Assembly: GCA_963969345.1 (NCBI GenBank)
Contig: OZ017769.1
Coordinates: forward strand, 2,046,001 to 2,110,000
Length of the DNA stretch: 64,000 nt
Source of the DNA: Turbatrix aceti
Lineage: Eukaryota > Nematoda > Chromadorea > Rhabditida > Panagrolaimidae
Direction: 5' to 3'
This document shows positions 1-11,641 of the stretch, in pieces. Under the pieces are notes generated by a model. That model saw nothing but the letters and a program-made list of their open reading frames with translations, was not told the DNA's origin and did not search any database. Each line of letters begins with the position of its first letter. Positions within the stretch are counted from its first letter, which is position 1. The position numbers and the translations under genes are program-made.

Positions 1-142
1 NNNNNNNNNNNNNNNNNNNNNNNNNNNNNNNNNNNNNNNNNNNNNNNNNNNNNNNNNNNNNNNNNNNNNNNNNNNNNNNNNNNNNNNNNNNNNNNNNNNN
101 NNNNNNNNNNNNNNNNNNNNNNNNNNNNNNNNNNNNNNNNNN
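1..142. other. Assembly gap
   Basis: These are 142 unknown bases. The known sequence begins in the middle of an mTERF exon that is complete at 11417-11641, so the gap and the sequence to its left should hold the rest of copy A, including upstream mTERF exons. The gap length may be arbitrary. Confidence 0.95.
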
Positions 143-356
143 AGTGAGTCAGATCTTGGACTCCAACGACGATAACTTTGCCCATCAGGTAGCCGGGTTG
201 ACGCTCGAGGAATGGAAGGTTTTCCGGCAGCTCTCGGCGAAGCTCGAAGCTCAGGACGAGAAGGATCGACCGTTCGAAAGAATCAAGCCGTCTACCAGGA
301 AGGCATTCGAGCGACGATTGAAGCGAGCGAAGATCGATGCGGATTACGTCATGTAA
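143..356 (+). CDS. mTERF family protein, last exon (copy A, partial)
   Basis: This is the C-terminal 70 codons of an mTERF-type protein, identical to the last exon of the gene at 10344-11641. The exon is cut by the gap one base before the GTG codon at 144. It ends with TAA at 354-356. mTERF proteins are helical-repeat mitochondrial proteins that bind nucleic acids and act in mitochondrial transcription or ribosome assembly. A polyadenylation-like AATAAA lies near 495. Whether this copy is intact upstream cannot be seen. Confidence 0.7.
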
Positions 357-589
357 TCATAAATTGTTGGTTGCAGGTAAAAATATAAATGTACATGATA
401 CTAGTTTCTTTTTTTGTGTTCAGAAATCGAAATTTTTGTTATATCACTGGAATTCGTTTGGATACCCGAGAACACTGGATAAGGGATGTTCAAATAAATG
501 TTCGTAGGAAACTTTTTTTATTTTCAATACTTTGTTTTGTTCTTAAATTAGAAATTTAGTTTTTTCAGAATTTTTCTAATAGCCCAAAA

Positions 590-945
590 ATGCCTTCAAC
601 TTCAAGATATGTCCGTGCCACAGATATACAAGTTTCGAGACGTAAACGTTGGCGAACGAAATCTCGACACGCTCTTCCTCTTCATCGACGGCGATTGGCT
701 TCTCCGTTTACTCGATTTCGATGACTGGGAACAATTTTTACACTACTGTACCGGGTGTTTTGCGTCAAAATCGTGTCGCTGTTATGACTGCCTTTCTCAA
801 ACATTACTTTTCGTTTTCGCAGATTTTTAGGATAGCTTATAGTTAGGGAAATAAAAAAATGGAAAACGTTGTCAATTTTTGTGTTTAAAACAGGGTTCAC
901 CAAACAGCGACCGCGATCAGAGGAACAGCGTACCAGAAAATCGAT
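590..945 (+). pseudogene. Possible tiny basic-protein gene, 3' end deleted (copy A)
   Basis: This is the counterpart of the tentative two-exon gene at 11875-12264. Exon 1 (590-641) and the start of exon 2 (894-945) are present, but the 879-bp deletion after 945 removes the end of exon 2 and its stop codon. The reading frame would run into the remains of the lectin gene. It is called only by comparison with copy B. Confidence 0.25.
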
Positions 946-1443
946 GTGTGTGCTATCGACTTACATGATTCACCTCATTGTCCCGACGACACGTATCAAT
1001 ACAAAACAATCAATGGCGTTGCTAAATGCTATAAAATTTATAAGACACCGATCACGATTGACCAGTGCAACGTCATTGATGCTTGCCGTTCTCTGGATCC
1101 GGATGCAACACCGGTAACCATAACTTCGATCGAGCAGCGCGATTACCTGAGTGAGTTAAATCTGTTCACACGGTGACTTTTCCTCTTTTCAGAGACACTC
1201 GTGGATCCCAATGATCGTACTCTCATTGGCGTCAGCATTCCGTGCGATCATCCGTGCAACGCGAATGCCTACGAAAACATCGACGGCACACAGCTCCCTG
1301 CGCCTCTGGAAGTAACCACTGACGCGTGTCCTAAACAAGTCCTTGGCATGCTGTATAATAACAAAACTAGCACCTTAGACCCGGATGATCCAGACTACAC
1401 TGGATATGTTTTGTGTTCCGTACTTCCCTGGTGCTCCGTATAA
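946..1443 (+). pseudogene. C-type-lectin-like gene remnant (copy A)
   Basis: Only the second lectin-like unit survives (946-1150 and 1193-1443, with a GT-AG intron at 1151-1192). It is identical to the intact gene at 12574-13607. The deletion between 945 and 946 removed the signal peptide, the whole first unit and the start of exon 2. No start codon in frame with a secretion signal remains, so a secreted product is not expected from this copy. Confidence 0.7.
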
Positions 1444-1794
1444 CAAATCAGCAGCATCGAAATATAATTCAAAACAACCTTTATTATTTAATAAAAAAAA
1501 AAAAAAACAATTAATAAAAAAACATTTAGCATACAAAAAAACTCGAATAAACACAAAAATTAGCAAAATTGATAAGCCAAAACTTGCAAAAAACGCTAAA
1601 TAATGGCGATTTTTTTTCAAAATGACGCCATTTAGGGGGGGGGGGGCGGGGTGCCCCCCTTGCAATGACGACCGATGACAGAAAGGGGAGGGGGTAAAAA
1701 ATCCCCGATTTTGCGATGACGTAATTTCTGGACAAGCCCTTACAACCAAATTTATACAAAATCAACAAGACAACAAAAAACATTTCATTCAATA

Positions 1795-2086
1795 TCACAT
1801 ATACAATTTTCTTACGAACTGAAAAACAAAAATTACTTCCGATTATAACAATTTTACCACTGCTCACCTGCGCAAGCACCAAGCCAAAAGCAAAGAAAAA
1901 GCTGAAGAGGACAGTGAATGTGAAAGCTGGGATTAGTTGTTTTGCGACCTCTAGATCGATGGGTATCGGAATTGGCGGTTTGTCCCTGCGCGCATCGTAG
2001 ATGGTTTCGTCGACTTCGGCGTACGGAGCAGCAGCGCGTCGTTCTTTTACCTGTTTTTGACCGGTTGGCTTCACTACGCCGTCCAT
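1795..2086 (-). CDS. Small single-pass membrane protein (copy A)
   Basis: Two exons, 2086-1868 and 1818-1795, encode about 80 residues. The 49-nt intron (GTGAGC...TTTTTCAG) restores the frame and ends the protein with a short basic tail. The N-terminal half is polar with several prolines (PPIPIPIDLE). One hydrophobic helix rich in Phe, Val and Leu follows, starting with LIPAFTFTVL. The start ATG sits just after a splice-acceptor-like TTTTTAG, so a 5' UTR exon or trans-splice site is plausible. The gene runs divergently from glucosylceramidase, with about 450 bp between the starts. I do not recognise the family. The identical copy at 13959-14250 is also intact. Confidence 0.55.
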
Positions 2087-2535
2087 CTTTATCTCGGCGT
2101 CGGTGTAACGACTAAAAATTATTTTGTTGCTATTTTGCTACCCAAGTTATGGAAACGTTATTTTCACGACGGAAATTTGAATGCAGAAATTAAATTTTTG
2201 AACAACGCAAAGTTATTGGTCATTGAAACTTCCTCGACGCAAAAAATGACTGTTGTTTCTTCTGTCGTATTGGCGCTTGATATGAGATCAACGTCCAAAG
2301 AAATGTCAGACATTACATTAGAATTGTTGCATTTTTAGTGTCATAATTTCATTGTTGTTTTAATTTTTGTTTTCTATTGTTAATTGAATTGAATTGATGG
2401 CTATTGAAAATTTCTTTGTGAAAACGGTGGGGTTTAACGATGTCTCACCACGTAACGTATTCTGTTGAGCACAATACTTAACCTTATAAGGCAATCGATT
2501 ATTGTTTCGCTTGTCTATGACAAGTGTGGCATACA
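2087..2535. promoter_or_regulatory. Divergent intergenic region
   Basis: This is about 450 bp between the divergent starts of the small membrane protein (minus) and glucosylceramidase (plus). It probably contains both promoters. It is AT-rich and I see no clear TATA box. Copy B has the same sequence minus 3 bp near 14422. Confidence 0.35.
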
Positions 2536-4224
2536 ATGCTTTGCGTTTGGCTGACAACATGGGTTTTGGCCGCCACTGCGTGTTTCGTTGCGGCAGGTAG
2601 TTTTTTTCATTTCTCCAGAAAAAACAAAATCATCTTTTATAGATTTGAAACCCTGCATCAAAAACGAGCCAATACCAGGTCAATTTGAATGCGTTTGCAA
2701 TTCAACATACTGCTCGGAGTGGCCTTCTTCCGGTTCTTTCTCCCGTGATCAAGTGGCGTGGTACCAATCCACAGCTTCCGGAAAGCGCTTCGACCTCAGC
2801 TTCGCACCCATCAGAAATACTACTGTTTTCAACTCGACAAAGGCTTACAGAGCGGTGTTTCATCCTTCACAGAAGAAACAATCCATCCTAGGATTCGGAG
2901 GTGCGTTCACCGACTCTTTCGGCATCAACCTTTTCTCTCTGTCGTCCAAGTCTCAGGAACAACTCCTGCAGGCCTATTTCGGAGCCAATGGCATAGGTTA
3001 CACCATGGGACGCGTTCCGGTTGCGAGTTGCGATATGTCGACTCACATTTACTCCTACGACGACCACAAAGGCGATTTAAAACTCGCGCACTTTGCCTTG
3101 TCTAAGGAGGATTTTCTCTATAAAATACCCGCGATCAAACGAGCTCGTGAAATCTCGAACCACTCTCTAAAGTTGTTCTCGTCTCCCTGGTCGGCGCCTG
3201 GATGGATGAAGGCCAACGGCAAAATGATTCACTATGGATTTCTCAAGGGATCCCCCGGCGGGCCTTATTACCAGGCCTTTGCCCAGTACTACCTGAAGTT
3301 CTTCTTGGAGTATCACAGAAATGGAGTCGACTTTTGGGGGCTTACGGTGCTTAATGAGCCCAAAGACGGCGGTTACGAATTTCAGACAATGTCGCTGACT
3401 CCCGAACTTTCCAGGTAAGACGTTCCTAAAAATCACCTGATTTTTAAATTTTTAGAGACTTTATAAAAAAGGATCTTGGACCGGCACTAAAGTCATCAAA
3501 CGTCACCAATCAACTAATTCTTATGATTCACGACGATTCTCGTGGTTACGCATACAAAAGCACCAATGTCATTATCGGTGATCCGGAGGCTGCCAAATAC
3601 GTCGCCGGTACCGCTGTTCACTGGTATGGAGACATCAACACTTCCCCGCATGTTTTGACCAAGATCCACGACTTGTATCCTGAAAAATTTGTGTTCTACA
3701 CCGAAGCTTGTACTTACTACGGTTCAAAAATGCGAGGAGAGTTTTCCCGAGCACTTCGTTATGCGGACGACATCATTCAGGTTATTCTAGCTTTTGGACT
3801 GAATTAATGCTACTTTATTATGCTTTAGATATTGCAACACTGGGGCGTTGGCTGGATGGACTGGAACATGGCCCTCAACACCGGTGGCGGGCCATCCTGG
3901 GTAAATAACAAACTTGATGCGCCGATACTCGTAAACGCGACGGCAGACGAATTCTACCTGCAACCCGAATTTCACGCAATGGGTCACTTTAGCAAGCTCA
4001 TTGTCCGCGGCTCTGTGAAGGTCGGTCTCAACATCGTAAGCCCAACCGGTGGCGGCAGCGACATAAAAGGCGTCGCATTTGTCACACCCACAAATCAGAA
4101 CGTCGTAGTTGTCGTCAACAAGAGCACGAAGAGGTCGCATTCTGTCATTGTTCAGACGAACGAAACGGTGGCTTTCGAAATCAAAGTTGAGAAAGCGTCA
4201 ATCAACACCTTTCTCTGGCAATAG
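2536..4224 (+). CDS. Glucosylceramidase (acid beta-glucosidase, GH30), copy A, intact
   Basis: Four exons (2536-2596, 2643-3414, 3456-3780, 3829-4224) give 517 residues, close to the usual length for lysosomal glucosylceramidase. It hydrolyses glucosylceramide to glucose and ceramide. A signal peptide occupies about residues 1-20. A cysteine-rich N-terminal segment follows (CVCNSTYCSEW), then the TIM barrel containing GFGGAFTDSFGIN. The likely acid/base is Glu259 in TVLNEP and the likely nucleophile is Glu361 in FYTEACTYYG, with the spacing typical of the family. Several NxS/T sites fit lysosomal glycosylation. Nematodes often carry several paralogues, so no specific symbol is given. The twin at 14697-17963 is interrupted by a transposon. 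Confidence 0.93.
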
Positions 4225-6302
4225 CCGGTATTTGGACTTCCGAAAAGTTCATTATTCATTTTCACCCGGGGGCGTCCCCCCGAGCTTTTTCCAAAAATTA
4301 GACAGAAGCTGGTCAAGGTGTGCTTGACCAACCAGAGCCGGTAAAAAGTTCCACTCTTAACGATCCCATTATAAGTTACTGTAAGGTTTCTTTTCTGTGG
4401 GCCTTTACATAGCCTGTTGATGTATCTAGATGTAATTGATGTTGTAGGGACCGTTAAAGTTTCACAATTCACAAAACCAACGTTACAAACTTCCGGCCAC
4501 TTGAAGAAAAAGGGGTGTCACAAATCACAAACAATTCCGTCGTTCTTAGTTTTCTGTGAAAGTCAAAGAGGATCCAGAGAAGAAGAGTTACTCAGGAAAT
4601 CGTAACCAATTACGCGCGTCGCGCTATGCGCCCATGGTTCTGACACGAAAACGTTTTCTGACGTATTTTTTAGAATTTTACATACCCTATGTGTTAGAAA
4701 CAAGTGGTATTTTTGGGGTTATCGATTATGGCGGATTTAACGGTGCTATCAAAAATTTTATTTTCGATCAATAAATAGCAAAACAAAATTGTATTTTTTG
4801 TCTTTATTAGCGAAAATCACAATAAATTAGCTTATCGTAATCAGCGGTATCGAAAACCCCGGTGTGGAAAAAATGAGCAAATTCGGTGCATGAAATAAAA
4901 AATAATTTCAATTCCAAATTTTTTTTTCATACAAAAAGTGCGCGCTGAAGCATTTCAGTCGAAGGAGAACACAGTGCGCGCATGCAAATGCGCGTAGTGT
5001 GTTGCCTTCGGAAGCTTCGTGCCAAGCCGGTTAACCATTCTTATATATGAACTTTGGCATAGTGATCCAGTTCATCTTAAACTTTGCAATGAACTTTGCC
5101 CGGTAAAAAAATATTAATTTTAAACCGTGAAAATTAATTATTACTATTAATTTTTAATTCGAAATAAATTCTTATTTCATGAACAGAATTTTTTTGTTTT
5201 TTGCTTCCGGGGGTTTTCAAGGACGTAGAATACGATGCAATAATTTATTGTGATATCGGCTAATAATTTCGTGAGCTACAGTAATTTTTACCTCAAATTA
5301 TCGATTTATCGATCGAATTTTGATTTTTTGATGGCACCATTAAATCGGCCGTAGCCGATTACCCCCAGAACCATTTTCATGTCCGAAATATATCTACTCT
5401 GTGCATGTGAAAATAGCAAAAAAAAAGTTTTCGTGTCAAAACCATGGGCGCATAGTGCGTCGGGAAATCAGCGCGTGCGCACTTTTTCAACTAGCGCGCG
5501 AATAAAAAAAAGGAACTGTATTAATTTCAAATTGCTCGCAACATCGTCTTGACAAGTCCTAATAAACAAATTAGATCTGATCTGCCATCTTGGTATTACG
5601 CGAACAAAATTGGTATAAAAATCCGTAAAAGTTTAGGAAGATTGTTACCGAAAACGCAGATTTCACAATTGTAATTTGCTTTTTTCAACCCAGGGTACAA
5701 AGAAAAGATAAAAACAATTTGTTCGCCGGTCAAAAAATGCACTCGTTTGGGGAATTTTCTAAAAAGATGTCAAAATAATCGTGTTCATATTACACAACGT
5801 GTTTTCAAACATTTTACAACAAAAATGCACTCAAAAATTGAATAAACCTTGCTCAGACGGTGGATCATATCAGCATCGTCATGAATATGCCCCGAAAGAT
5901 GAAAATAATTCAATCACTGCAAGGTGAATATATCAAGTTCGGGTGTGTTTTATCTACCACTTTCCCCTCCTGCCCTCGCGTGCCTGCAGCGAGCGCACAG
6001 AGAAACGAGAGAAAAGGCTCCCATCACACGCAAAAGTGACGCGAGACGTGCAAACAATCCAACAACATTCATGGCTGCACCCACCTACGCAAGTGTTTTT
6101 TCCATCTGTTTTTTCAATCAATCCCATGTCAAAAAGCGTTTTATTGTCATGATGAAATGGAGCTCATCAAAAAACGATGGCCGAAATGGAATGTTGAATG
6201 TAATGCATGTTTACGATACAAAAAGACAGGAAACCATTGATTTGTCGACCAAAGTCGTCTTTTTTTAAAGATTTGACGACAGTCCGTTAACAGGCGTAGA
6301 AA
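4225..6302. other. Non-coding stretch with inverted-repeat element (copy A)
   Basis: This is the 3' flank of glucosylceramidase and the intergenic DNA before the PPxY gene. It contains the diverged inverted repeat described at 4605-5495. The remaining sequence is AT-rich and I see no convincing gene. The same stretch in copy B is 17964-20041. Confidence 0.6.
4605..5495. repeat. Diverged foldback/MITE-like inverted repeat (copy A)
   Basis: The left arm (about 4605-4845) and right arm (about 5220-5495) are imperfect reverse complements. For example, GCGCCCATGGTTCTGACACG near 4628 pairs with the complementary stretch near 5435, and the segments around the ATCGAT/ATCGATCG sites also pair. About 375 bp lie between the arms. 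No transposase is visible. It has the same position and sequence in both duplication copies, so it predates the duplication. Confidence 0.6.
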
Positions 6303-7051
6303 ATGATATCGTTATATCCGCCTTTTGTTTCCGAGAATTCTATTCGGCATGTTCTACTAGTCATGTCTGAAAACATTAACCTGGTCTACACCATCGTTGT
6401 TGCAAGCCTGATTATCACTACCATATTCCAGTGCTTTATCGTATACTTTATTTACTTATCTATCGTTCAAAGTCAGTTTTGCGATTTGTTAGACAAAAAA
6501 ATGGTTCTTGCAGTAACGATAGATTGAACATAAAAGTTACGTTAAAAAAAACGGTTCCTACCACGAAAACCAAAATATTGTAATAAGTAACGTTATGATA
6601 ATTCTACCGTAATACAATCGTTACTTCGAGTAACGATAGATTGAACGTAACCGTTACATCCCAAAAAATCAATTAGGTACAAAATTGGGTCTCCCGACAC
6701 GAAAATTCAAAACAAGTTGATTTCGGTCCCGGAACGAAAATTTGAACTCGTAGTTTTTCTTGAAGCAAATTTTTTCTTCTTTTCGATGATTCTGGTTTCT
6801 TTTTCGTAATTGAAACTTTCCGTTTTTTTTCAGTCCGTCGCCTCGTGAACCGTCCTCCCGCCTACCGTCACTACCACCAGGAGAGTCCTTCCGCCCTGGA
6901 GAAGTCCAACTCTCCTCCCGGCTACGACGTGGAAACTTCGTCATCGCCACCACCTCCACCCCCGCCGCCGCCGTTATACGACCTATCAAGCGTCGTCAAC
7001 GACGTTCCGACAACCATCGCCGTTGTCGGAGCGCCGCCATCCTATGCATGA
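6303..7051 (+). CDS. Small membrane protein with four PPxY motifs (copy A)
   Basis: Two exons (6303 or 6363 to 6471, then 6834-7051) are joined by a GTCAGT-CAG intron. The second ATG (6363) gives 108 residues and the first (6303) gives 128. A short N-terminus is followed by one strong hydrophobic helix (VYTIVVASLIITTIFQCFIV) and a cytoplasmic-type tail. The tail carries four PPxY motifs in about 70 residues (PPAY, PPGY, PPLY, PPSY) and a run of nine prolines. PPxY is the ligand of WW domains, so a role as a membrane adaptor for Nedd4-type ubiquitin ligases is inferred from the motif alone. A polyadenylation-like AATAAA lies near 7128. The twin is at 20042-20790. Confidence 0.7.
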
Positions 7052-7345
7052 TAAAGCTCATTGCCATCATAGTGGTGGTTGTGGCATGCATGAACATGTC
7101 TGGTCTATGCCATTGGATCGTGAACGAATAAATAATCAACCCCGCAGTCCCGACCGACAGCAGCAGTCAACTTCTTTTTTTTTTCTATTCTACATACTGT
7201 TGACGTTTGAGTTGAGTTGTGGTCATTAATAGGCGATAGGTGAATGAGATGGGATGGGCATGCATTGTAAAACAGGTTTGACGGGCAAACAAAGATGCCC
7301 TGACGAGACGAGTCGTTAGTTTTGTTCGGTTTTGGGCACTTTGAA

Positions 7346-7748
7346 ATGGCGAACTCGACTGGACTTCGGATAATCCTGCAGATTCTCGTCCTGCTCGCTG
7401 TCGGGATCTACGCCAGGTTTTGTTCACACACCGAAAAGGTAGGCAAATTTTTTTTTGCACAACAAATGTTTGATTTCAAAAAAAAATATTTTGGTCTAAA
7501 AACTAATTTTTACACCAAAAAACTATTTTTTTTGCGCTCAAATTTTTTTTTATTCCCAAAAAATTTTTTTTCAGGGTGCATGCGAAGTCCCAGAATTCGG
7601 CGGATGGTGCTTCCACGACAAGTCCACCGGCGAGTTCAGCTGTGACGACGAAAAATTCTGTTCGGGACGAAAGGCCCTCCAGGGCAAAACTCAAATTGCC
7701 GGCTGTTTCGAGCAAAACAGCACTTTCAAGTGTTGTTGCAACAAGGGG
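7346..7748 (+). pseudogene. Ly6/ET-module gene, only exons 1-2 (copy A, truncated)
   Basis: Exon 1 (7346-7438, signal peptide) and exon 2 (7575-7748, first cysteine module) match the complete gene at 21085-26328. Exons 3-5 are absent because the duplication breakpoint at 10343 falls inside the large intron, within MCM5. A transcript from here would read into the antisense MCM5 copy and then the 5'-truncated mTERF. No GPI-anchored product is expected. Confidence 0.75.
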
Positions 7749-7933
7749 GTAAGTTCATTCACAATTCCACAAAAAACCACCAAATAGGTACAAATTATCA
7801 TCTCCTGACACGAAAACAAAATACTCAGGTCTCGAAGCGAAAATTTAGACAGATTATTTTTCATATTTCAAAAAAATTGGGGTTACAAGATGAAAAAATG
7901 CCAAAAAGAGCCGTTTTAATTCCCAAAAAACCA

Positions 7934-10343
7934 TTACTTGACGCGGTAGAGCATCTTGCGCTGGTACTTGTAGACCATGAGTCCCCGACGAACGCAAACC
8001 TGAATGACCTTTTTGACCAGGGCTTCGTCGTAGGACTGCTTGACGAATTCGTTGACGATGAGGTCCTCAGAGACGTAAGTGCCGATGGCGAAGCGCTTGC
8101 GAAGCTGGTTCTCGATTCTGTTGAAGCCCGACTGCTCGCCGGCGGACATGAATCCCTCGACCCCGGCCAGTTCACCGGATTCAGCAGCTGCAAGGGTGGA
8201 GACACGGAAGAGACGCATGGCTTCGTCTACGTGGCGTTCGAGGGCGAAAGGCTCGAGTTCCATCTTGGCGAGGGCCTCGGCCATTCGGATGACGGCCTCG
8301 AGCTGACGAATTGTAATAGGGATCATCGGCATCTTCTTTCCCCTGTGCTGGGTGGTGGAGACTTCCGGATTTCGCATGCGGACGTAGTTGTTGAGGAGTT
8401 TCTCCTTCGCCGCATCGCAGAGCCGGGGAGCGCACGTTGCCCGGGCGAAGGCGACAAATTTCTTCAAAAACTCAAGTGACAGCTCGCCTTCAGCTTGCTG
8501 CGCCCCCGCGTGTTGGTCAGCGTTCATGTGGACGCTGATCACGTGTTTTGCCAGGGTCTGAAAAAAAATCCATCTCACACACAAATAAAAAAATGACAAA
8601 AAACTCACAGCATCCCTCTGAAGGTCATGGGTGTCCTTGACGACAAAGATGGCATCAAAACGGGAGAGAATCGTCGGCATGAAGTCGATATTCTCGTCGC
8701 CCTTGGTGTCGTCCCAGCGTCCGAAGACCGAGTTGGCAGCTGCGAGGACGGAGCAACGGGAGTTGAGGGTGGTCGTGATGCCAGCCTTGGCGATGGAGAT
8801 GGTCTGCTGCTCCATGGCTTCGTGGATCGCGACTCGGTCGTCCTCGCGCATCTTGTCGAACTCGTCGATGCAGACAACACCGCCGTCGGCCAGGACCATG
8901 GCGCCGCCTTCCATGATGAATGAACGCTGAAATCGGAAAGTTTATAAGCCAAAGATCTAGATTATTTTGTAAAATCTGAATTTTAAGAAAAAAATTTGGT
9001 GTTTTTGGAAAAAAATATTAAATTTAAGAGCAAATTGGGTAAAAATACAAACTTGAAACTGGCTTTTGGGGTAAAAAATGATGGAAAATGGTCGAAAACT
9101 CGAATTTTAATTACAAGTGATTTTTTTGTGAAACCAACAGGAACCAAAAAAAACATTGAAATACGATTTTTGTGAAAAAATTGAGAAAATCGATTTAAAA
9201 AAAGACTGAATACAATGAAAAACGTTTAAAAAAAACCTAATTTTAGGCAAAATTAGGCAATTTCGGTTCTCAAAATATATTTTTTTTGAAAAAAATACAA
9301 CAAAAAACCAAAAACTAATTTCAAGGAAAAAAAATAGATTTTTTGACAAACTTGAAGAAAAAATCGATAAAAAATTGGCAAAAATAATTTAGGCAGGGTT
9401 AAATCAAAACAATATTTTTAACTAGAAATCTTATGTAAAAAATCGATGAAAAGTGTACAAAAATACTGATTTTAGGCTAAAATAGCCAAAAAAACCCCAC
9501 CAAACCCCAACCTACCGACTGAGGATCCCTGATGATAGCCGCGGTGAGACCAGCGGCACTGCTGCCCTTGCCGGAGGTGTAGACCGCGATGGGGCTGACT
9601 TTCTCGACAAACTTGAGCATCTGTGACTTGGCCGTGCCCGGATCACCCAGGAGCAGAACATTGATATCTCCGCGCCGAGTCAGTCCATCTGGAAGTCTCT
9701 TTCTCGATCCGCCGAACAGCAGACAGGCAATGGCCTTCTTGATGTCCTCGGATCCGTAGATCGAGGGCGCGATGCTCTTCGTGATGACGCCGTAGACATC
9801 CGGACGCTTGGCAAGCTCGCGAAACTGTCTCTCGTCTTCGGGGGTGAAATGCCACTGCTCAGACCTCGACGTGCCACTCATCTCGACGTGGATGCCGGTG
9901 ACCTTGATGTACGGCATCCGAATGCCGCTCATGGCCGAATCAGCGGCCTTTTGACCCTTCGCTTTGAGGATTCGCTTGATCGAGAGCACTCCGGTGATCG
10001 TAACCCTGTTTCCAGGCACGACACGGTCCGTCAGGTAACGATCGACGTACAATTGCATGTGCCGTGGCATTTCTCCGTGCGGCACGTCCTCCGGGGTTTC
10101 TTGCATTTTGAGTGTCTGGAAATCGATGCATTCGCACTTATCCGGGATGATGTGGTACGGATCAAGCGGGCAACGCTGGTTCTTGCCGGCCTGGTTCGCG
10201 CCGCAGACCCGAGGCAACTGGAAGCCTTCCAATCCCGATTTCACTCCAACATTGGCAATTGTGTGCCGACACGTTCGGCACTGCAGGGTGACCTTCGTCG
10301 CACGGGATCGGACTTGGGAAGCCGCAACGATGATTCCGGAGAC
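7934..10343 (-). pseudogene. mcm-5: MCM5, 5'-truncated (copy A)
   Basis: Three exons are present: 10343-9516 (partial), 8926-8609 and 8557-7934. They keep the zinc-finger region, the AAA+ ATPase core and the C-terminus. The first 153 codons (exons 1, 2 and the start of exon 3) are missing because the duplication junction cuts the gene. The coding part differs from the complete copy by two synonymous substitutions (8129 and 9588). It is presumably not a functional MCM5, unless translation starts internally. Confidence 0.85.
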
Positions 10344-11641
10344 ATGGAGTGACAAAGACGCCGTCGGACACATTGTCAGTGCTCTACACGAATTGACGAC
10401 CCAAGGTAAGGTTTTATAAAAAACGTTTACCCTTTACGTTCGCTATTGTGAGCTTTTACACTGTAATTGTAAATTTTAGTTCAAAAATGGGATTTGGGCT
10501 TCGTTTTGAGAAATGAGAACGTAAAACTTACTTTACTTTTCTTACGGTCATTTGAGATAGAAAACGTTACTTTTGAGTAAAAAGTGATCGTTTCCGCGAA
10601 GTAACAACTTTTTTTGTTACTTTTGAATTAGAAAATATTACTTGTGATACGGTAATTTGCGACAGATAATGTTATTATTGTCTGGGAGTTCACGTTGTTT
10701 TACAGTCTTTTGTTATTTTTAGCCTAAAAAATGTTATTTTGATTATGTTTCCTTACTTTTCACATTTTTTTCTTTCAGGCGGCTTGGAAGTCCAATTTGT
10801 TGTCGACGCTTTTGTCCAGAAGCCCCAATTCTTTGCGACTTTCGCTCGGAGCAGCGACGTTGTCATCGCCACCATCGACGTTATCTGCGACCTCGCGGGC
10901 TTCGACGTCCACGATGCTATCCGTCTCTGCGCGTCTTACACAACCGAATTCCTCGCGACGTCTCCGGAAGCCATCGAAAAGCGCGCGACGGTCTTCTTCG
11001 GTGCCGGCATCACCGCAGGTCGGCAATTTGGCCGAATTGTGCGTGCGTGCCCGGCTGTCCTCTTTGCCCGGGACGCGCCTACGATGTCAGCCGTCGTCGA
11101 GGGCTGCTCGAGTTACTTCACACGGCCCCAGCTGCGGCAGGTCCTCGAGCGGTGTCCGTCCATCGTGCTCCACAGCTTCAACGACATCGAGCAGCTCTAC
11201 GAGTACGCATTCTACCACATGGGCATCGAGAGCGACGAGCTCATGACCTCGAGGCGTTGGGTGGACTTGACCCTGTCCGAGTTGATGGATCGCCACCAAT
11301 TTCTCGTCAAGGCGGGAAAATATCATTTTCCAGACCCCAAGAAGCCGCAGCTCAAGCTTGTGAGTTTTTGAGGCACAATTTTCAAGCTTTGTGGATTTGA
11401 ACTTGTTTTTTTCCAGGAAAATCCGCCAGTGAGTCAGATCTTGGACTCCAACGACGATAACTTTGCCCATCAGGTAGCCGGGTTGACGCTCGAGGAATGG
11501 AAGGTTTTCCGGCAGCTCTCGGCGAAGCTCGAAGCTCAGGACGAGAAGGATCGACCGTTCGAAAGAATCAAGCCGTCTACCAGGAAGGCATTCGAGCGAC
11601 GATTGAAGCGAGCGAAGATCGATGCGGATTACGTCATGTAA
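10344..11641 (+). CDS. mTERF family protein, 5'-truncated by the duplication junction (copy B)
   Basis: Exons are 10344-10405 (partial), 10779-11359 and 11417-11641, all in phase. The helical-repeat protein is typical of mTERF factors, with repeated stretches of the type [20 protein letters not shown] and [16 protein letters not shown], and an acidic then basic C-terminus. It resembles the MTERF4/MTERF3 side of the family, but I cannot assign a member. The N-terminus, including any mitochondrial presequence, is missing. Upstream of 10344 the sequence is the antisense strand of MCM5, which happens to be open in the same frame back to an ATG at 10057. The complete mTERF, if any, should be upstream of this window. 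Confidence 0.75.
10406..10778. repeat. mTERF intron with GTTAC/GTAAC-word repeat
   Basis: This 373-nt intron is packed with TTAC/GTTAC words (for example GAAAACGTTACTTTTGAGTA near 10560). It resembles the repeat found in other introns of the window at 24480-24620, 25550-25790, 28040-28210, 30000-30180, 30996-31180 and 31960-32140. No open reading frame of interest was seen. Confidence 0.45.

Larger units (their letters stand above)
143..10343 (+). repeat. Tandem duplication, copy A
   Basis: This segment is nearly identical to 11428-24082 in the same orientation. The alignment offset is 11285 at the left end, 12164 after an 879-bp deletion in A (between 945 and 946), 12161 after a 3-bp indel near 2262, and 13739 or 13740 after a 1578-bp insertion in B. 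Outside these events I see about a dozen substitutions or 1-2 bp indels. Only two fall in recognised coding exons, both in MCM5 (8129 and 9588), and both are synonymous. Homology stops sharply at 10343 inside an MCM5 exon. The left edge is hidden by the gap. This can be a young tandem duplication or two haplotypes joined in assembly. Confidence 0.95.

Noticed and set aside
1526..2086. Continuous 186-codon minus-strand frame (also 13690-14250)
   Set aside because: It reads through a good 49-nt GT-AG intron and then across poly-G and AT-rich non-coding DNA. The spliced 80-residue version is preferred.
5924..6268. 114-codon frame before the PPxY gene (also 19663-20007)
   Set aside because: Low-quality composition and no splice or motif support. 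Identical in both copies only because the whole block is identical.
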